Origin: an uncultured bacterium
GTDB taxonomy: Bacteria > Bacillota_I > Bacilli_A > RFN20 > CAG-826
Assembly (NCBI GenBank): GCA_949288485.1
Contig: CASEKC010000001.1
Coordinates: 230,241 to 294,240, forward strand
Reading direction: 5' to 3'
DNA length: 64,000 nt
A program made the translations under genes and the position numbers. Positions 47,367 through 57,660 of the stretch are shown here, one piece after another. A model generated the notes under the pieces. The model saw nothing but the letters and a program-made list of their open reading frames with translations. It was not told the origin of the DNA and ran no database searches. Position 1 is the first letter of the stretch; the number at the start of each line of letters is the position of its first letter.

Positions 47367-48176
47367 ATGCCTGCAAATTATGCTCACTATTTCTATGGAG
47401 AATTAATTAAAGAAAAATTAAAAGAGAATAAGGAAATATATCCTCTAATTAATAACAATCTAAACGAATTTGAAATTGGACTACATGGACCAGATGTTTT
47501 GTTTTATTGTAATCCATTTAAAAAGAATAAAATTAACACTTATGGAAATGATTTACATGATAAAAAAGCATTAGATTTTTTTATTAATGCAAAAGAAACG
47601 TATTTAAATTCAACACATACAGACGCTGAACTTGCTTTTCTTTTTGGATTTTTATGTCATTATGTATTAGATATGAATTGTCATCCTTTAGTTGAAAAAT
47701 ATATCGATATAGAAAAAGCTAGCCATTATGAAATTGAATCTTCTTTAGATAGACATATTTTGAAATTAAATAACAAAAATCCTTTAAAGGAAAATTTAAC
47801 TAAGCATTTTATCTATAAAGAACAAACAGCAAAAATATTAGCAAAATACTTTAATATTTCTTTTAAAGACGCAAAAAAGAGTATTAAAGAAATGAAACTT
47901 ATTGGTAAAGTTATTGTTTTGCCACATAAATTTCAAAGAAAAATAGTAAATTCTTTATTAAAATTATTAAAAGCAGAATCTTTCAATAATATTCTTGTTC
48001 CTTTTACTGACAATTTAAAATGTAAAGAAAGTGATGAAGCAATTACTAAAAAAATGTATGAATCAGTTGATGAAGGAAAAGATTTAATAATTAATTATTA
48101 TCATTATATAAAAGATAATTCTTCCTTAAATATGGAAGAATTATCAAAAAATTATTTAGGAATAAAAGTTGAATAA
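47367..48176 (+). CDS. Zinc-dependent phospholipase C-family protein
   Basis: A 269-residue all-helical protein with the metal-ligand pattern of the zinc phospholipase C/S1-P1-like fold: MPANYAHYFYGE (His near the N-terminus), GLHGPDVLFY, FLFGFLCHYVLDMNCHPLVE (His and Asp ligands) and YEIESSLDRHIL. No signal peptide is seen, so it is cytoplasmic or non-classical, and the substrate is unknown. The ATG at 47367 is chosen because GGAG at 47354-47357 is correctly spaced for it. An ATG 9 bases earlier overlaps that RBS. Confidence 0.85.
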   Translation: MPANYAHYFYGELIKEKLKENKEIYPLINNNLNEFEIGLHGPDVLFYCNPFKKNKINTYGNDLHDKKALDFFINAKETYLNSTHTDAELAFLFGFLCHYVLDMNCHPLVEKYIDIEKASHYEIESSLDRHILKLNNKNPLKENLTKHFIYKEQTAKILAKYFNISFKDAKKSIKEMKLIGKVIVLPHKFQRKIVNSLLKLLKAESFNNILVPFTDNLKCKESDEAITKKMYESVDEGKDLIINYYHYIKDNSSLNMEELSKNYLGIKVE

Positions 48177-48446
48177 ATAATTAAATTTAGATAAATTGAG
48201 TTATTTAACTCCTTTAAATATTTGTCTCTTTTATTTTCTATAAAATATGTATTTATGTTTTATAAAATTTTCTAGTCTAATACATTTTTTTTGCTTTTGA
48301 AGTTTAAGTTATTGTTTTTAATGACTTTCACTTATCATCAAACATCAAAAAATCTTTTTTTAAAAATTATTGGCAAAATAACTAATATAGACAATCTCTC
48401 ACGTTTTTAAACTTAATTTGATAAAACTCTGTTTTAAAATAATGTT
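48177..48446. other. Convergent intergenic region, AT-rich, no gene seen
   Basis: A 270-base gap between two convergent genes. It holds only a weak 5-bp hairpin (GAGTT 48198-48202 with AACTC 48207-48211, then CUUU), which may help end the upstream transcript, and a direct repeat of GTTTTAAAA near 48431-48450. No open frame with an RBS and no structured RNA was recognised. Confidence 0.5.
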
Positions 48447-48938
48447 TTAAAAGTAGTTATCTAAATATTCGTTGATTTTTCTATTACCAATTATTGCGTC
48501 CTCTAAATATTTCTTTTCATTTAAATTAGTATTTATTTTATATAAAATAGGTGTTCCAATTAAATAAATTTCATTTATGCAATTGCTATTTATCATCTCT
48601 TCTCTCATTTCTTCATTGCTTTTAGATTTATCGACCTTTTTAAATAAATTAAATTCTTCATTACTAATATTTTCTAAACTTAAAGTGTAAACAAAGACAT
48701 TATTTTTGTTTTCAATAAATTTGCTAATTCGTTCTTTTAAAGAATCACATTGAGGGCAAACTCTAGAATAATAATAGATATAATATTCTTTTTTATTTAT
48801 GCTGAAAAAATCTTTTGCGTTAATATTATATTTACCATCAAAAAAAGAATTATCAATAAAATTATTCACCCTACCACAACCAATTATAAAAAAATGAAAG
48901 ATGAAAAATAAGAATATTTTTTTAATTTTATTTTTCAT
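48447..48938 (-). CDS. Thioredoxin-fold lipoprotein
   Basis: A 163-residue protein. A lipoprotein signal ends in FFIIGCG (lipidated Cys about 21). A redox CxxC (CPQC, about 61-64) follows a beta strand (EYYIYYYSRV), and the cis-proline region GTPILYKI lies in the second half. A surface thiol-disulfide exchange role is likely, but the fold is short and diverged, so the substrate is unknown. It overlaps the RDD gene by 11 bases and is the last gene of the glycan operon. Confidence 0.75.
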   Translation of the reverse strand: MKNKIKKIFLFFIFHFFIIGCGRVNNFIDNSFFDGKYNINAKDFFSINKKEYYIYYYSRVCPQCDSLKERISKFIENKNNVFVYTLSLENISNEEFNLFKKVDKSKSNEEMREEMINSNCINEIYLIGTPILYKINTNLNEKKYLEDAIIGNRKINEYLDNYF

Positions 48939-49896
48939 CTTTTTTCATCTCCTCATAATCTTGATAAATTGTCGATCTAACCATATCTATAGCAACCATT
49001 CCACTAGCGATATCAATTAAGCTTCTTTTTTCTTTTGTAATAAATAAAAACAATATATTTATTAAAAAAGGAATTAAATAAAGATACATCGAAATTGTAT
49101 TTAATGTTAATGTTACAACAAGGCGAATAATTTTAAGTGCAAAATTAACTTTATATCCATTTCGATTAGAATAGCCAAGTTTTAAAAAATGCATAAATAA
49201 AGTCTCACCATTTTTATTAAATAATAAAGGAAAAGCAAAAACGATCAATGAAGAAAATAACATTGAAAACATAATTTCTATTCTTTCAACATAAGCAATG
49301 TTTAAATCGATATTTTTAAATTCCTCAGTATTAGTAAAATATGTTAAAGATAAATTATAAACGCCTTTTTCTTCACTTAAAAAATATAAAGAAATTGTTT
49401 CGATATATTTTTCAGTATCATTTTTTGAAACTTTTTCTAAAGTTTCTATGTTAACAATCTCGTCTTTTAAAATAAAATCTTCAATTGAGTCATTAATATT
49501 TTCTATTTTAAATATAGCATTTTCCAATTTATTTTCATCAAATAAAAAGTATTCTTTATTCAAATTTTCATTACTTTTATTATCTAAAGTAAGAAAATCA
49601 TAATAAAAATCATGGATTGCATTCAAAAATGATTTATAAGAATTAATGTCTTCTTCATCAAATTCTAATAATTTAACTTGGCTTATCGTTTCATTTTCTT
49701 TAGTAACATCAAAAAGATGAGATTTTTCTTGAAGTTTAAATTGCTCTTGTTTTAAAGAAGCATTATGAAAACCAATATCAATAATTCCATTTGAAAGAAA
49801 CATATAAAAAGTTATTGCGAGTGCAAAAACTACTCCATAGTCAAGCAAACTCGCAATAACACGTTTCCATAATTTTGCTAAATAAATTTCACCCAT
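48928..49896 (-). CDS. RDD-family membrane protein with large loop
   Basis: A 322-residue protein. KRVIASLLDYGVVFALAITF (about 10-29) is the RDD signature (Arg...Asp-Asp-like) in TM1. A hydrophilic loop of about 150 residues follows (about 38-200), then a second helix (about 212-230), LFMHFLKLGYSNRNG, a third helical hairpin and TKEKRSLIDIASGMVAID, which matches the usual RDD end. RDD proteins are poorly understood; some take part in ion exchange or membrane-protein handling. It starts 9 bases after the sugar ATPase gene. Confidence 0.8.
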   Translation of the reverse strand: MGEIYLAKLWKRVIASLLDYGVVFALAITFYMFLSNGIIDIGFHNASLKQEQFKLQEKSHLFDVTKENETISQVKLLEFDEEDINSYKSFLNAIHDFYYDFLTLDNKSNENLNKEYFLFDENKLENAIFKIENINDSIEDFILKDEIVNIETLEKVSKNDTEKYIETISLYFLSEEKGVYNLSLTYFTNTEEFKNIDLNIAYVERIEIMFSMLFSSLIVFAFPLLFNKNGETLFMHFLKLGYSNRNGYKVNFALKIIRLVVTLTLNTISMYLYLIPFLINILFLFITKEKRSLIDIASGMVAIDMVRSTIYQDYEEMKKDEK

Positions 49897-49905
49897 TTTT
49901 TAAAA

Positions 49906-51387
49906 TTAGAAAATACATTTATTAGAATAATCATCAAAAATATGTATTCTATCAAGGTTAAAAACTAAGTCCAATGTTTCGCCTTGCTTTAATACTTTAT
50001 CATTAGTTATTCTTGAAACGAATTCTTTGCCAATTAAAGTTGAATGAATATAGTATTCATTTCCTAATAATTCAGCAATTTCTATATCAAGTTTGAATTC
50101 ATTAGAACAATGTTCAAATAAAGTTTTATTTTTTGCAAGATCAACATGTTCTGGTCTGATTCCAAATTTACAGTCAAATCCACTTTCCAAACATTTCTGA
50201 TAATTTGAAATCAAAGTTTTTATTTCTTCTATTTTTTGTGCCTTTAATTCATCAAAAGTAGGTAATTTATTCTTTTTAAAAATATTTTTAAGTTTGAATT
50301 GATTTGACCCTTTTAAAACAGCTTTAGAAACAGCGTTATGAGCTTTTATTGCTCTTTCTTCATCACTATCAAATTCGTGCACTTCTTTATTTTCATTATT
50401 TTCATCATCATCAATTTTTTTGCCTTTTTCAATAGCATGTGGTAATAACTCAATTTCAAAATCAATATTTTCTAAGCGCTTATTTAAAGTTTCAATTTCT
50501 TTTTTAAAGAAATTATCAATTTCATTTTTTCTATTTTCATCAAGATTAATTTTAAAACCGTCACTAAATGAAATCACTCCGTTACCATAATGGGCAGGCA
50601 AAATATTCATTGCAGGGGTTCCAATAAATGTTGCAACAAACAAATTTGATGGATGATTATAAATGATTTCTGGTTCACCAATTTGCTGAATATGTCCTTT
50701 ATTCATAACAACTATTCTTGTTGCCATTGTCATAGCTTCAGTTTGATCATGAGTAACATAAATTGATGTTGTGTTTAATCTTTGATGGAGTTTAATAATT
50801 TCGCTTCTCATAGTAACACGAAGTTTAGCATCAAGATTTGATAAAGGTTCATCCATTAAAAAAGCTTTTGCTTTTCTAACAATGGTTCTACCTAAAGCAA
50901 CCCTTTGCATTTGACCACCAGATAATTGGCGTGGCTTTCTATCTAAAAGTTGTGTTAAATCTAAAATTTCAGCAGCTTCTTTAACTCTTTTATCAATTTC
51001 TTCTGTTGGAACATGTCTCATTTTTAACCCGAAAGCCATATTATCATAAACTGTCATATGTGGATAAAGAGCGTAATTTTGGAAAACCATAGCAATATCT
51101 CTATCTTTCGGAGTTAAATTGTTAGAATAAATTTGATCAATATATAAATCACCGGCTGTTATATCTTCTAACCCAGCAATCATTCTTAAAGTTGTAGATT
51201 TACCACATCCGGATGGACCAACAAATACAATAAATTCTTTTGGTTTAATTTCGATATTAAAATCATAAACAGCTTGAAAACCATTAGGATAAACTTTATT
51301 TATATTTTTTAATGAAATATATGAGTCAACATTTGGATTACGTAATCCCTCAAATTTTGAACTGCTATTTTTTGATTCGTTTTTCAT
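49906..51387 (-). CDS. ugpC: Carbohydrate ABC transporter ATPase (UgpC/MsmK type) with insertion
   Basis: A 493-residue ATPase energising sugar importers. Walker [10 protein letters not shown] (57-65), Q-loop [20 protein letters not shown], signature LSGGQMQR (155-162), Walker [15 protein letters not shown] and H-loop THDQTEA are present. The C-terminal TOBE regulatory region holds [10 protein letters not shown] but is interrupted by about 120 charged residues (about 285-403). The usual length is near 370. A variant N-terminal extension of about 20 residues is also present. It serves the permeases encoded upstream and perhaps others. Confidence 0.92.
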   Translation of the reverse strand: MKNESKNSSSKFEGLRNPNVDSYISLKNINKVYPNGFQAVYDFNIEIKPKEFIVFVGPSGCGKSTTLRMIAGLEDITAGDLYIDQIYSNNLTPKDRDIAMVFQNYALYPHMTVYDNMAFGLKMRHVPTEEIDKRVKEAAEILDLTQLLDRKPRQLSGGQMQRVALGRTIVRKAKAFLMDEPLSNLDAKLRVTMRSEIIKLHQRLNTTSIYVTHDQTEAMTMATRIVVMNKGHIQQIGEPEIIYNHPSNLFVATFIGTPAMNILPAHYGNGVISFSDGFKINLDENRKNEIDNFFKKEIETLNKRLENIDFEIELLPHAIEKGKKIDDDENNENKEVHEFDSDEERAIKAHNAVSKAVLKGSNQFKLKNIFKKNKLPTFDELKAQKIEEIKTLISNYQKCLESGFDCKFGIRPEHVDLAKNKTLFEHCSNEFKLDIEIAELLGNEYYIHSTLIGKEFVSRITNDKVLKQGETLDLVFNLDRIHIFDDYSNKCIF

Positions 51388-51401
51388 AGTTAAATACCTC
51401 G

Positions 51402-53201
51402 CTATTTTGTATAAATTATATTTTTTGAAACAATATCATTGATTTTTTTAATATTTTCTGGGTTAGTTTTTGGTTTACGATTATAAGTTAATAAACCATT
51501 AATTTCTTGTTCAACATCATAAAGTTGTGTATAACAGAAACCACATAAACCTTCAGATTTAGCTATAGCTGTTAATATTCTTTGATATTCATTTAAAAAA
51601 TCTTCTTCACTATTAACATTTGTATAACCCCAACCTTGTTTTTCTTTACTTAAAAAACTGATTCCGCCAAATTCAGTTAACAAAAAAGGAATGTTTTTAT
51701 TTTCGTATCCGTTTAAAAAGATAAGTTTATTTGCTGGAGTCGAATTCATTAACATGTCTTTATTTTTTAACGAATTTTCAAATCTCTCATGTTGAATAAG
51801 TTGATTTTTTTCGCCATGTCTATAATTATGAATTGAACAAATATCAGTATGAGCCATTTCCCAACCATCATTAGAAACAACTAAACGTGTTCGATCAATT
51901 GCTTTAGTTAAATAATAAAGACCATTTTCAAAAGAGACTTCATTTTTATCAGCAATTAAATGAGGAACACCCCATGATTCATTTAAAGGAACAAGAACGA
52001 AAATTGAAGGGAAATTATAATTTTGTTTAACAATTTCAACCCATTCTTCGGTTTGAACTTCTACAAGTTTATTGTTAAAAATTTGTGCGCTTGGACATTC
52101 AAGCCAAGCAATAAAACCCAATTTGTCACATAAATAATAGAAGTATGGGTCTTCAACTTTCTGATGAATTCTTCCACCATTAAATCCTAAATCTTTAGCT
52201 ATTTTTATATCATTTTCTAAATCTTCAACTGAAGGATATGACAATAATCCATCTTTAAAATAACCTTGAATTAAAACCAATTTTTGATAAAAAGGACGAT
52301 TATTTAACATAAATGTTCCTTTTTCGCTACCTATTTTTCGCATCGCAAAATAAGTTTTAATATTATCTTCGATATCACCATTTTCATTATAAGTTTTAAT
52401 TACTAAATCATATAAAAGTGGATTTTCTGGTGTCCAACACATTTTTTCATCATGAAAATATGATTCATTAATATCTTCATTATCCCAAACTCTTATTCTA
52501 TTATTTACTCTAGCTTTATTATTAGTTTCAATTATTTCCTTGTTCAATAATTTTCCTTTTAAATATACTTCATATTCAATTTTTGAAGTAGGTGAAATTG
52601 AAACTGTTTCTACTTCAATTTCACCTTTATCAATATTAGATTTTATATAATATTCATCTATGTAATTATTAGCTAATTCTTCCAAATAGACATTTTTATA
52701 TATTCCACTTGTTCTAGTATAAAAAATAGATTCACTTTCAACCTTCCAATATTGTTTTCCTCTTGGGAAATCTTGTTCAGTAGAAGAATCAAACACATAT
52801 AGAGTTATTTCGTTTGTTTCTTCATTTAAATAATTAGTTACATCAACTTTAAATATTGTAGAAGCACCCTTATGAATAGAAACTAAATATCCATTAATAT
52901 AAACTTCTGAATAATAATCAACTCCGTTAAAAGTAATTATGTATTTTTTATTTTCTTTCTTCTTGATTTTAAATGTGCGATTATACCACATATGATCATG
53001 AAATGTTTGATCATCTATTCCACTTAATTTTGATTGAAATGGGAAAGGAACTTCAATTTTTTTAGAATAATAATGTTTTTCAAACCATTTTTCTTTATGC
53101 CCAATGTTATTATCGTCAAAATCAAAATTCCATTCACCATTTAAATTAAGAAGCTCATTTTCTCTAAGTAAATATGGTCTTGGGTTTTCGTTTCTTATCA
53201 T
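51402..53201 (-). CDS. Glycoside hydrolase family 2 enzyme
   Basis: A 599-residue beta-glycosidase, probably beta-galactosidase, beta-glucuronidase or beta-mannosidase type. A jelly-roll sugar-binding domain (about 1-170, with [17 protein letters not shown]), an Ig-like domain (about 175-290) and a TIM barrel follow in order. Acid/base Glu408 is in PLNESWG and nucleophile Glu510 in LLTEFGG. No signal peptide is present, so it acts on imported oligosaccharides. GGAG lies 10 bases before the ATG at 53201. A longer in-frame start at 53222 has no support. Confidence 0.9.
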   Translation of the reverse strand: MIRNENPRPYLLRENELLNLNGEWNFDFDDNNIGHKEKWFEKHYYSKKIEVPFPFQSKLSGIDDQTFHDHMWYNRTFKIKKKENKKYIITFNGVDYYSEVYINGYLVSIHKGASTIFKVDVTNYLNEETNEITLYVFDSSTEQDFPRGKQYWKVESESIFYTRTSGIYKNVYLEELANNYIDEYYIKSNIDKGEIEVETVSISPTSKIEYEVYLKGKLLNKEIIETNNKARVNNRIRVWDNEDINESYFHDEKMCWTPENPLLYDLVIKTYNENGDIEDNIKTYFAMRKIGSEKGTFMLNNRPFYQKLVLIQGYFKDGLLSYPSVEDLENDIKIAKDLGFNGGRIHQKVEDPYFYYLCDKLGFIAWLECPSAQIFNNKLVEVQTEEWVEIVKQNYNFPSIFVLVPLNESWGVPHLIADKNEVSFENGLYYLTKAIDRTRLVVSNDGWEMAHTDICSIHNYRHGEKNQLIQHERFENSLKNKDMLMNSTPANKLIFLNGYENKNIPFLLTEFGGISFLSKEKQGWGYTNVNSEEDFLNEYQRILTAIAKSEGLCGFCYTQLYDVEQEINGLLTYNRKPKTNPENIKKINDIVSKNIIYTK

Positions 53202-53225
53202 AAAATATAAATCTCCTAACAATTT

Positions 53226-54098
53226 TTATTTAATACCGCTTCTACTAACACCACTAATAATGTATTTTTGTGCAAAAATATAAACAATCATAACTGGAAT
53301 AACTGAAATAAATGCACCAGCTAGTGGAGAAGTATCTCCAGTTCTTCCGCTAGCTAAAACGGATAAACCAACAGGAAGTGTTAGCCATTCTCTAGCAATA
53401 ATATCAGCCCCACCTGCAGCTAATAAACTTGGCCAAAGGAAATCATTCCAGTTACCTAAAAATGCAAATATTGCAGCAACAAATACTGCGTTTTTTCCTA
53501 ATGGTAAAATGACTTTAAAGAAAATTTGAAAGTTGTTGCAACCATCAATTTTACAAGCTTCAATAAGTTCTTTTGGAAGCCCGAGGAAGAAAGATCTTAT
53601 CAAAAATAAACCAAATACACCTCCCAAACCAGGAAGAATACATCCGATAAGATAAATCCATGATGGATTACCAGCTATTCCTAATGAATCCATGAAATCA
53701 TATAATGGAACCATCGTAACAATTCCAGGGAACATCATAGAGGAAAGAATAATTGTAAAAATGGCATTTTTAAATTTCCAATCTAAAAAAACTAATGCAT
53801 AAGCAGCAAAACTAACAACAATTAAATATAGACATGTATGAATTAAGCCTACTACTAAGCTATTTAATGTCCATCTTAAAACTGGATAATCTAATGAAGT
53901 AAATGAAAATAATTGTTCATACCAACCAAAATACCAATTCCCACTTGAAGGAAAAATACTATCTACATCAGTTAAAGTATCTGGTTTAAATGATGCACCA
54001 AATGCCCAAATTAATGGCAAAATCCATATAATTGCTAAAGCAGTTAAGCAAATAGTTGAAATAATTCTACCAATTAAAATACTTCTTTTTGTTTGCAT
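53226..54098 (-). CDS. Carbohydrate ABC transporter permease (MalG-like)
   Basis: A 290-residue permease with six transmembrane helices: FGASFKPDTLTD after TM1, VPLYDFMDSLGI and the EAA loop EACKIDGCNNFQIFFKVILPL (about 180-200). The end is KYIISGVSRSGIK. It is the second half of the importer with the MalF-like gene upstream (2 bases apart). Normal length. Confidence 0.93.
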   Translation of the reverse strand: MQTKRSILIGRIISTICLTALAIIWILPLIWAFGASFKPDTLTDVDSIFPSSGNWYFGWYEQLFSFTSLDYPVLRWTLNSLVVGLIHTCLYLIVVSFAAYALVFLDWKFKNAIFTIILSSMMFPGIVTMVPLYDFMDSLGIAGNPSWIYLIGCILPGLGGVFGLFLIRSFFLGLPKELIEACKIDGCNNFQIFFKVILPLGKNAVFVAAIFAFLGNWNDFLWPSLLAAGGADIIAREWLTLPVGLSVLASGRTGDTSPLAGAFISVIPVMIVYIFAQKYIISGVSRSGIK

Positions 54099-54100
54099 AA

Positions 54101-55087
54101 CTATGCCTCCTTAACATATGCATGTTGCTTTTTAAATATTCTGCGATGTGAATCTTTTTTATCCCTTGTTACATAAAGTTGAATAAGGGAAATTGCTAAA
54201 ATAATTAAAGCAAACAAAATGCACATTGCATTAGCAACACCAGCTCCACCAACACCTTGGTTAACATCTCTTAACATTTGTAAAACTCTTTGAATAAACA
54301 TATAAGTAGATTGAGCAGGCCCACCTTGAGTAATAAGTTGAGCTTGACCATAAACATTAAAGGAAGCAATAATTGTTGTTATTGAGCAAATTAAAACTTG
54401 ATTGCCAATTTGAGGTAAAGTGATATGAATAATACTCTTAAATTCGCCACAACCATCAATTGCTGCAGCTTCATATAAGGTACGGTCAACTTGTTTAATT
54501 CCGGCGTTTAAAATAACCATATTATTACCGACTGTCCACCATAATGTTGTTAAAACAAGAACAATCCAAGCTGAAACAACATCGCTTTGGAAAGGTAAAG
54601 TTTTAATAAAACCAAAACTAGAGTTAAATAAAAATTTAAAAATTAAACAAACTGTAGAAACACTTAAGATATTTGGTAAAAAGAAAAGTGCTCTAAAAAA
54701 ACCTTCTCCCCATGGCTTTTTATTTAAAAGTAATGCTAAGATTAATGGTATTAAAATTAAAAAAGGAACAGTTAAAACAACGAATAAAGTTGTATGACCT
54801 AAACCTTGTGCAAACCATAAATTCGCATTTGGGAAATCAGGATTATAAATAATAATATTTTGATAGTTTTGCCATCCGACAAAAACTTTTTCTGAATCCC
54901 CAAAATTATAAAAGAAGAAAGAATCAATAATACCTTGAACTAATGGATATAAGAAAAAAAGAACAAAGAAAAATAAATAAGGTCCAAAAAATAATATGAC
55001 TGTACTATATTTTGAAAGCATTGCATTTCTTCTACTAGCTCTTTTTTGTAGTTCAATTCTTTCTTCGAAAGTTAAATTATCTTTCAT
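54101..55087 (-). CDS. Carbohydrate ABC transporter permease (MalF-like)
   Basis: A 328-residue permease. A basic cytoplasmic N-terminus (ERIELQKRASRRNAMLSKY) precedes TM1. The EAA loop YEAAAIDGCGEFKSIIHITLP (about 205-225) and the MLRDVNQGVGGAGVANAM region are typical of sugar permeases. GGAG lies correctly before the ATG at 55087, so I use that rather than a start 15 bases upstream. It is followed directly by the MalG-like partner. Confidence 0.93.
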   Translation of the reverse strand: MKDNLTFEERIELQKRASRRNAMLSKYSTVILFFGPYLFFFVLFFLYPLVQGIIDSFFFYNFGDSEKVFVGWQNYQNIIIYNPDFPNANLWFAQGLGHTTLFVVLTVPFLILIPLILALLLNKKPWGEGFFRALFFLPNILSVSTVCLIFKFLFNSSFGFIKTLPFQSDVVSAWIVLVLTTLWWTVGNNMVILNAGIKQVDRTLYEAAAIDGCGEFKSIIHITLPQIGNQVLICSITTIIASFNVYGQAQLITQGGPAQSTYMFIQRVLQMLRDVNQGVGGAGVANAMCILFALIILAISLIQLYVTRDKKDSHRRIFKKQHAYVKEA

Positions 55088-55157
55088 ATTTAATATCTCC
55101 AATTATTTTCATTTAGGGGCTAGCTAGTTATAGCCCCTAAATTTTATTTATATTAAA

Positions 55158-56594
55158 TTAATTAGAAGTGCCACCACTCATATCAGATTTGATTAAAGCA
55201 ATGCCTTCGTCGTAATATTGTTTAACCCATTCTTCTAATTCTTGATCAGTAGGACGAGATTGTGCATTAAGAACCATTGTTGTAGTTTGTTGAGATGGAG
55301 AGAATGCGCTATAAGTATAGCGATTAGCCTGCATTGCAACAAAATTATCAATTTCACCAAATCCATCCAAATAAGGAAGTGCTTTATATTCATCAGTTTC
55401 TCTAGCAGGTCCATAAGCAGGGATTTTTCCAGATTCTGCCCAATCTTGAGAATGTTCAAGCATCCATTGAATAAAGACCATTGAAGCTTGTTGACGTGCT
55501 ACAGTATCTCCGCCTAATGTATGCTTTGGCATAACAAAAATATGTCCATTTGTATAATTTTGACCAGTATAATCAGGATTATCAGCGGAATTAAATAAAG
55601 TTGACATTGGAATAACATCCATTTCAAAATTATTTTGTTTTGCACTATTAGCAACATCATTTAAAAGCCAAATACCATCACAAGTAAATAATGAATTTCC
55701 TTGTCTAAACTCATTAATACCAGCATCAGTTGCAAGATTAACATCGCTTATTTTAGTTGCGTCATCCCATAATAATTCTCTTAAAGAATTAGCAGCTTTA
55801 TAAGTTGCGTCATTATAATAACAACCTGGTTGATATTCTAATAAAGTACCATCTGTTAATGTTTGGTCTGGATCAAAATCTTCATCTTCTTCTGTTATGA
55901 TTTGTTTACCACCATAATTAAAGAAAGCATTAATATAAAAATATGTATCTGGATAGCCATTGGCAATTTGGAATCCTTTATGACCAGCGGCAATTGCAGC
56001 TTGAGCAGCTTCGATAATACCTTCTCTAGTTGTAGGAACTTCATTAAATCCTAATTCATTAAGCATACTGGTATTAACATATATACCGGCCATATGCATA
56101 TCAAATGGGATACCATATTGTTCATCATTATATCTCATGTTATCCCAAACTCCTGAAGGGAAATCTTCAGGATTTAAAGTGACTTGAGCAAGTTCCATAA
56201 TATCGTCAAGTTCTCTAAAATATCTGCTTGTTCCATCGCTATCTTCTTGTGCTGCAAATTGTAAAACTCTTTCAGCATGCATAAGCATGACATCAGCATT
56301 ACGATTATTTGCTGTTGTTAATGGCAAGTTGCCATATAAATCTGCAGGTTGTGAAGATGCGGCTCTAACAACAATTTGACCTTGGTATTCCTTGTTGAAT
56401 TCATTAACAAGTTCAGTTAAGTAAGTATTATCTGTCCCTGTAATAACATGAGAGAAAGTTAATGAAACATTTCTAAAGACTGGTTTTCCATCATTACCAA
56501 AATCAATTTCTCCCTCGTTGTTTCCGCTATTACAACTTACAAGGCCTACCATTAAAGCTGTAATTCCAGCTAAAATTAAACTTTTTCTTTTCAT
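55158..56594 (-). CDS. Extracellular sugar-binding lipoprotein (family 1)
   Basis: A 478-residue solute-binding lipoprotein. The signal ends LMVGLVSC (lipidated Cys about 21). LTFSHVITGTDNTYLTELVNEFNKEY near the start, YGIPFDMHMAGIYVNTSMLNELG (about 160-182) and the FTCDGIWLLNDV and KIPAYGPARETDEY segments match family 1 sugar-binding proteins of oligosaccharide importers. It lies 56-70 bases upstream of the permeases. GGAGG precedes the ATG. The ligand is probably an oligosaccharide released by GH43. Confidence 0.93.
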   Translation of the reverse strand: MKRKSLILAGITALMVGLVSCNSGNNEGEIDFGNDGKPVFRNVSLTFSHVITGTDNTYLTELVNEFNKEYQGQIVVRAASSQPADLYGNLPLTTANNRNADVMLMHAERVLQFAAQEDSDGTSRYFRELDDIMELAQVTLNPEDFPSGVWDNMRYNDEQYGIPFDMHMAGIYVNTSMLNELGFNEVPTTREGIIEAAQAAIAAGHKGFQIANGYPDTYFYINAFFNYGGKQIITEEDEDFDPDQTLTDGTLLEYQPGCYYNDATYKAANSLRELLWDDATKISDVNLATDAGINEFRQGNSLFTCDGIWLLNDVANSAKQNNFEMDVIPMSTLFNSADNPDYTGQNYTNGHIFVMPKHTLGGDTVARQQASMVFIQWMLEHSQDWAESGKIPAYGPARETDEYKALPYLDGFGEIDNFVAMQANRYTYSAFSPSQQTTTMVLNAQSRPTDQELEEWVKQYYDEGIALIKSDMSGGTSN

Positions 56595-56613
56595 GATTAT
56601 CCTCCTTAAAAAG

Positions 56614-57660
56614 TTAATTTTCGTAATCTATTCTTGGTCCTTTTACATTTCTCATGTAAGAAGGAACATTTCCAGCTAATTCTGGGAAACCATTATTATC
56701 CCAAATTAATTTATCTAAAAACACATATCTACCATTAGGAGCAAATTTATCATAACCGTGATAGCACATAAACCAATCACCAGCATCATCTTCTAAAAGA
56801 GAAATATGGCCAGGTCCTGCAACATTTTGGTCACTTTGGACTACCAATTCACCACGATTTTGTCCACACATATCAATATCTTGACTATCTACATATGGTC
56901 CAGTAATTGATTTACTTCTAGCTACTTTTACATGATAGGTAGAATTAATTCCAGCACAACACGTCCCTTGGGAACCGAAGAAATAATAATAATCTCCAAT
57001 TTTTCGGATATATGCTCCTTCATAAGTTGCACCATCCCAAGGCCCAACAACTCCAGCGATTAAAATTTTGTCTTCTGAAGCAGTTGTTGGTGATTTTAAT
57101 TGAGTTCCATCTTCTGTTAATTCAACCATGAAAATGCCTCTAAAACTTCCCCAAGCCATCCAAACTTTTCCATTATCTTCGATAACACATGGATCAATTG
57201 AATTATCTACACCTATTTCTAAAGAATCGAAAATTTTACCTTTATCTTCCCATGGACCTTCTAAAGATTTAGAAGTCATTACACCGATTCCAGGATTTGG
57301 ATCATCCCAAATACTAACTGAGTAATAATAATTCCATGTATCACCGATTTTAACAACATCTGGAGCCCAAATATCATTAAATGTATTGCCCCATTCAACA
57401 GTCCTTCTCACATCAGGAAGTTGTTCCCAATAACCATTATTTAAATTATCCGTTTTATAAACTCGGCCACTCGTCCCAAAAATATATAAAGTGTCTCCAT
57501 CTCGAACGATTGAAGGGTCTGGACAATCAGCCATAATTATTGGATTTTGATAAGTAGAAGCAGGTATATCTTCTACGCTTGTTCCTCCATTTGATGCAGT
57601 TGTACATGAACCAAGGCTAAATAAAGCCAACGCACACATAAAATATTTAGTTATTTTCAT
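56614..57660 (-). CDS. Glycoside hydrolase family 43 lipoprotein
   Basis: A 348-residue extracellular enzyme, probably arabinan or xylan active. A lipobox SLGSC (Cys19) leads to a five-bladed propeller with catalytic base Asp48 (CPDPSIV), Asp156 (IDPCVI) and acid Glu214 (TYEGAY). GPGHISL holds the His typical of the family metal site. It is anchored on the cell surface, upstream of the binding protein in the operon, and overlaps the LacI gene by 14 bases. The exact substrate is not determined by these motifs. Confidence 0.9.
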   Translation of the reverse strand: MKITKYFMCALALFSLGSCTTASNGGTSVEDIPASTYQNPIIMADCPDPSIVRDGDTLYIFGTSGRVYKTDNLNNGYWEQLPDVRRTVEWGNTFNDIWAPDVVKIGDTWNYYYSVSIWDDPNPGIGVMTSKSLEGPWEDKGKIFDSLEIGVDNSIDPCVIEDNGKVWMAWGSFRGIFMVELTEDGTQLKSPTTASEDKILIAGVVGPWDGATYEGAYIRKIGDYYYFFGSQGTCCAGINSTYHVKVARSKSITGPYVDSQDIDMCGQNRGELVVQSDQNVAGPGHISLLEDDAGDWFMCYHGYDKFAPNGRYVFLDKLIWDNNGFPELAGNVPSYMRNVKGPRIDYEN

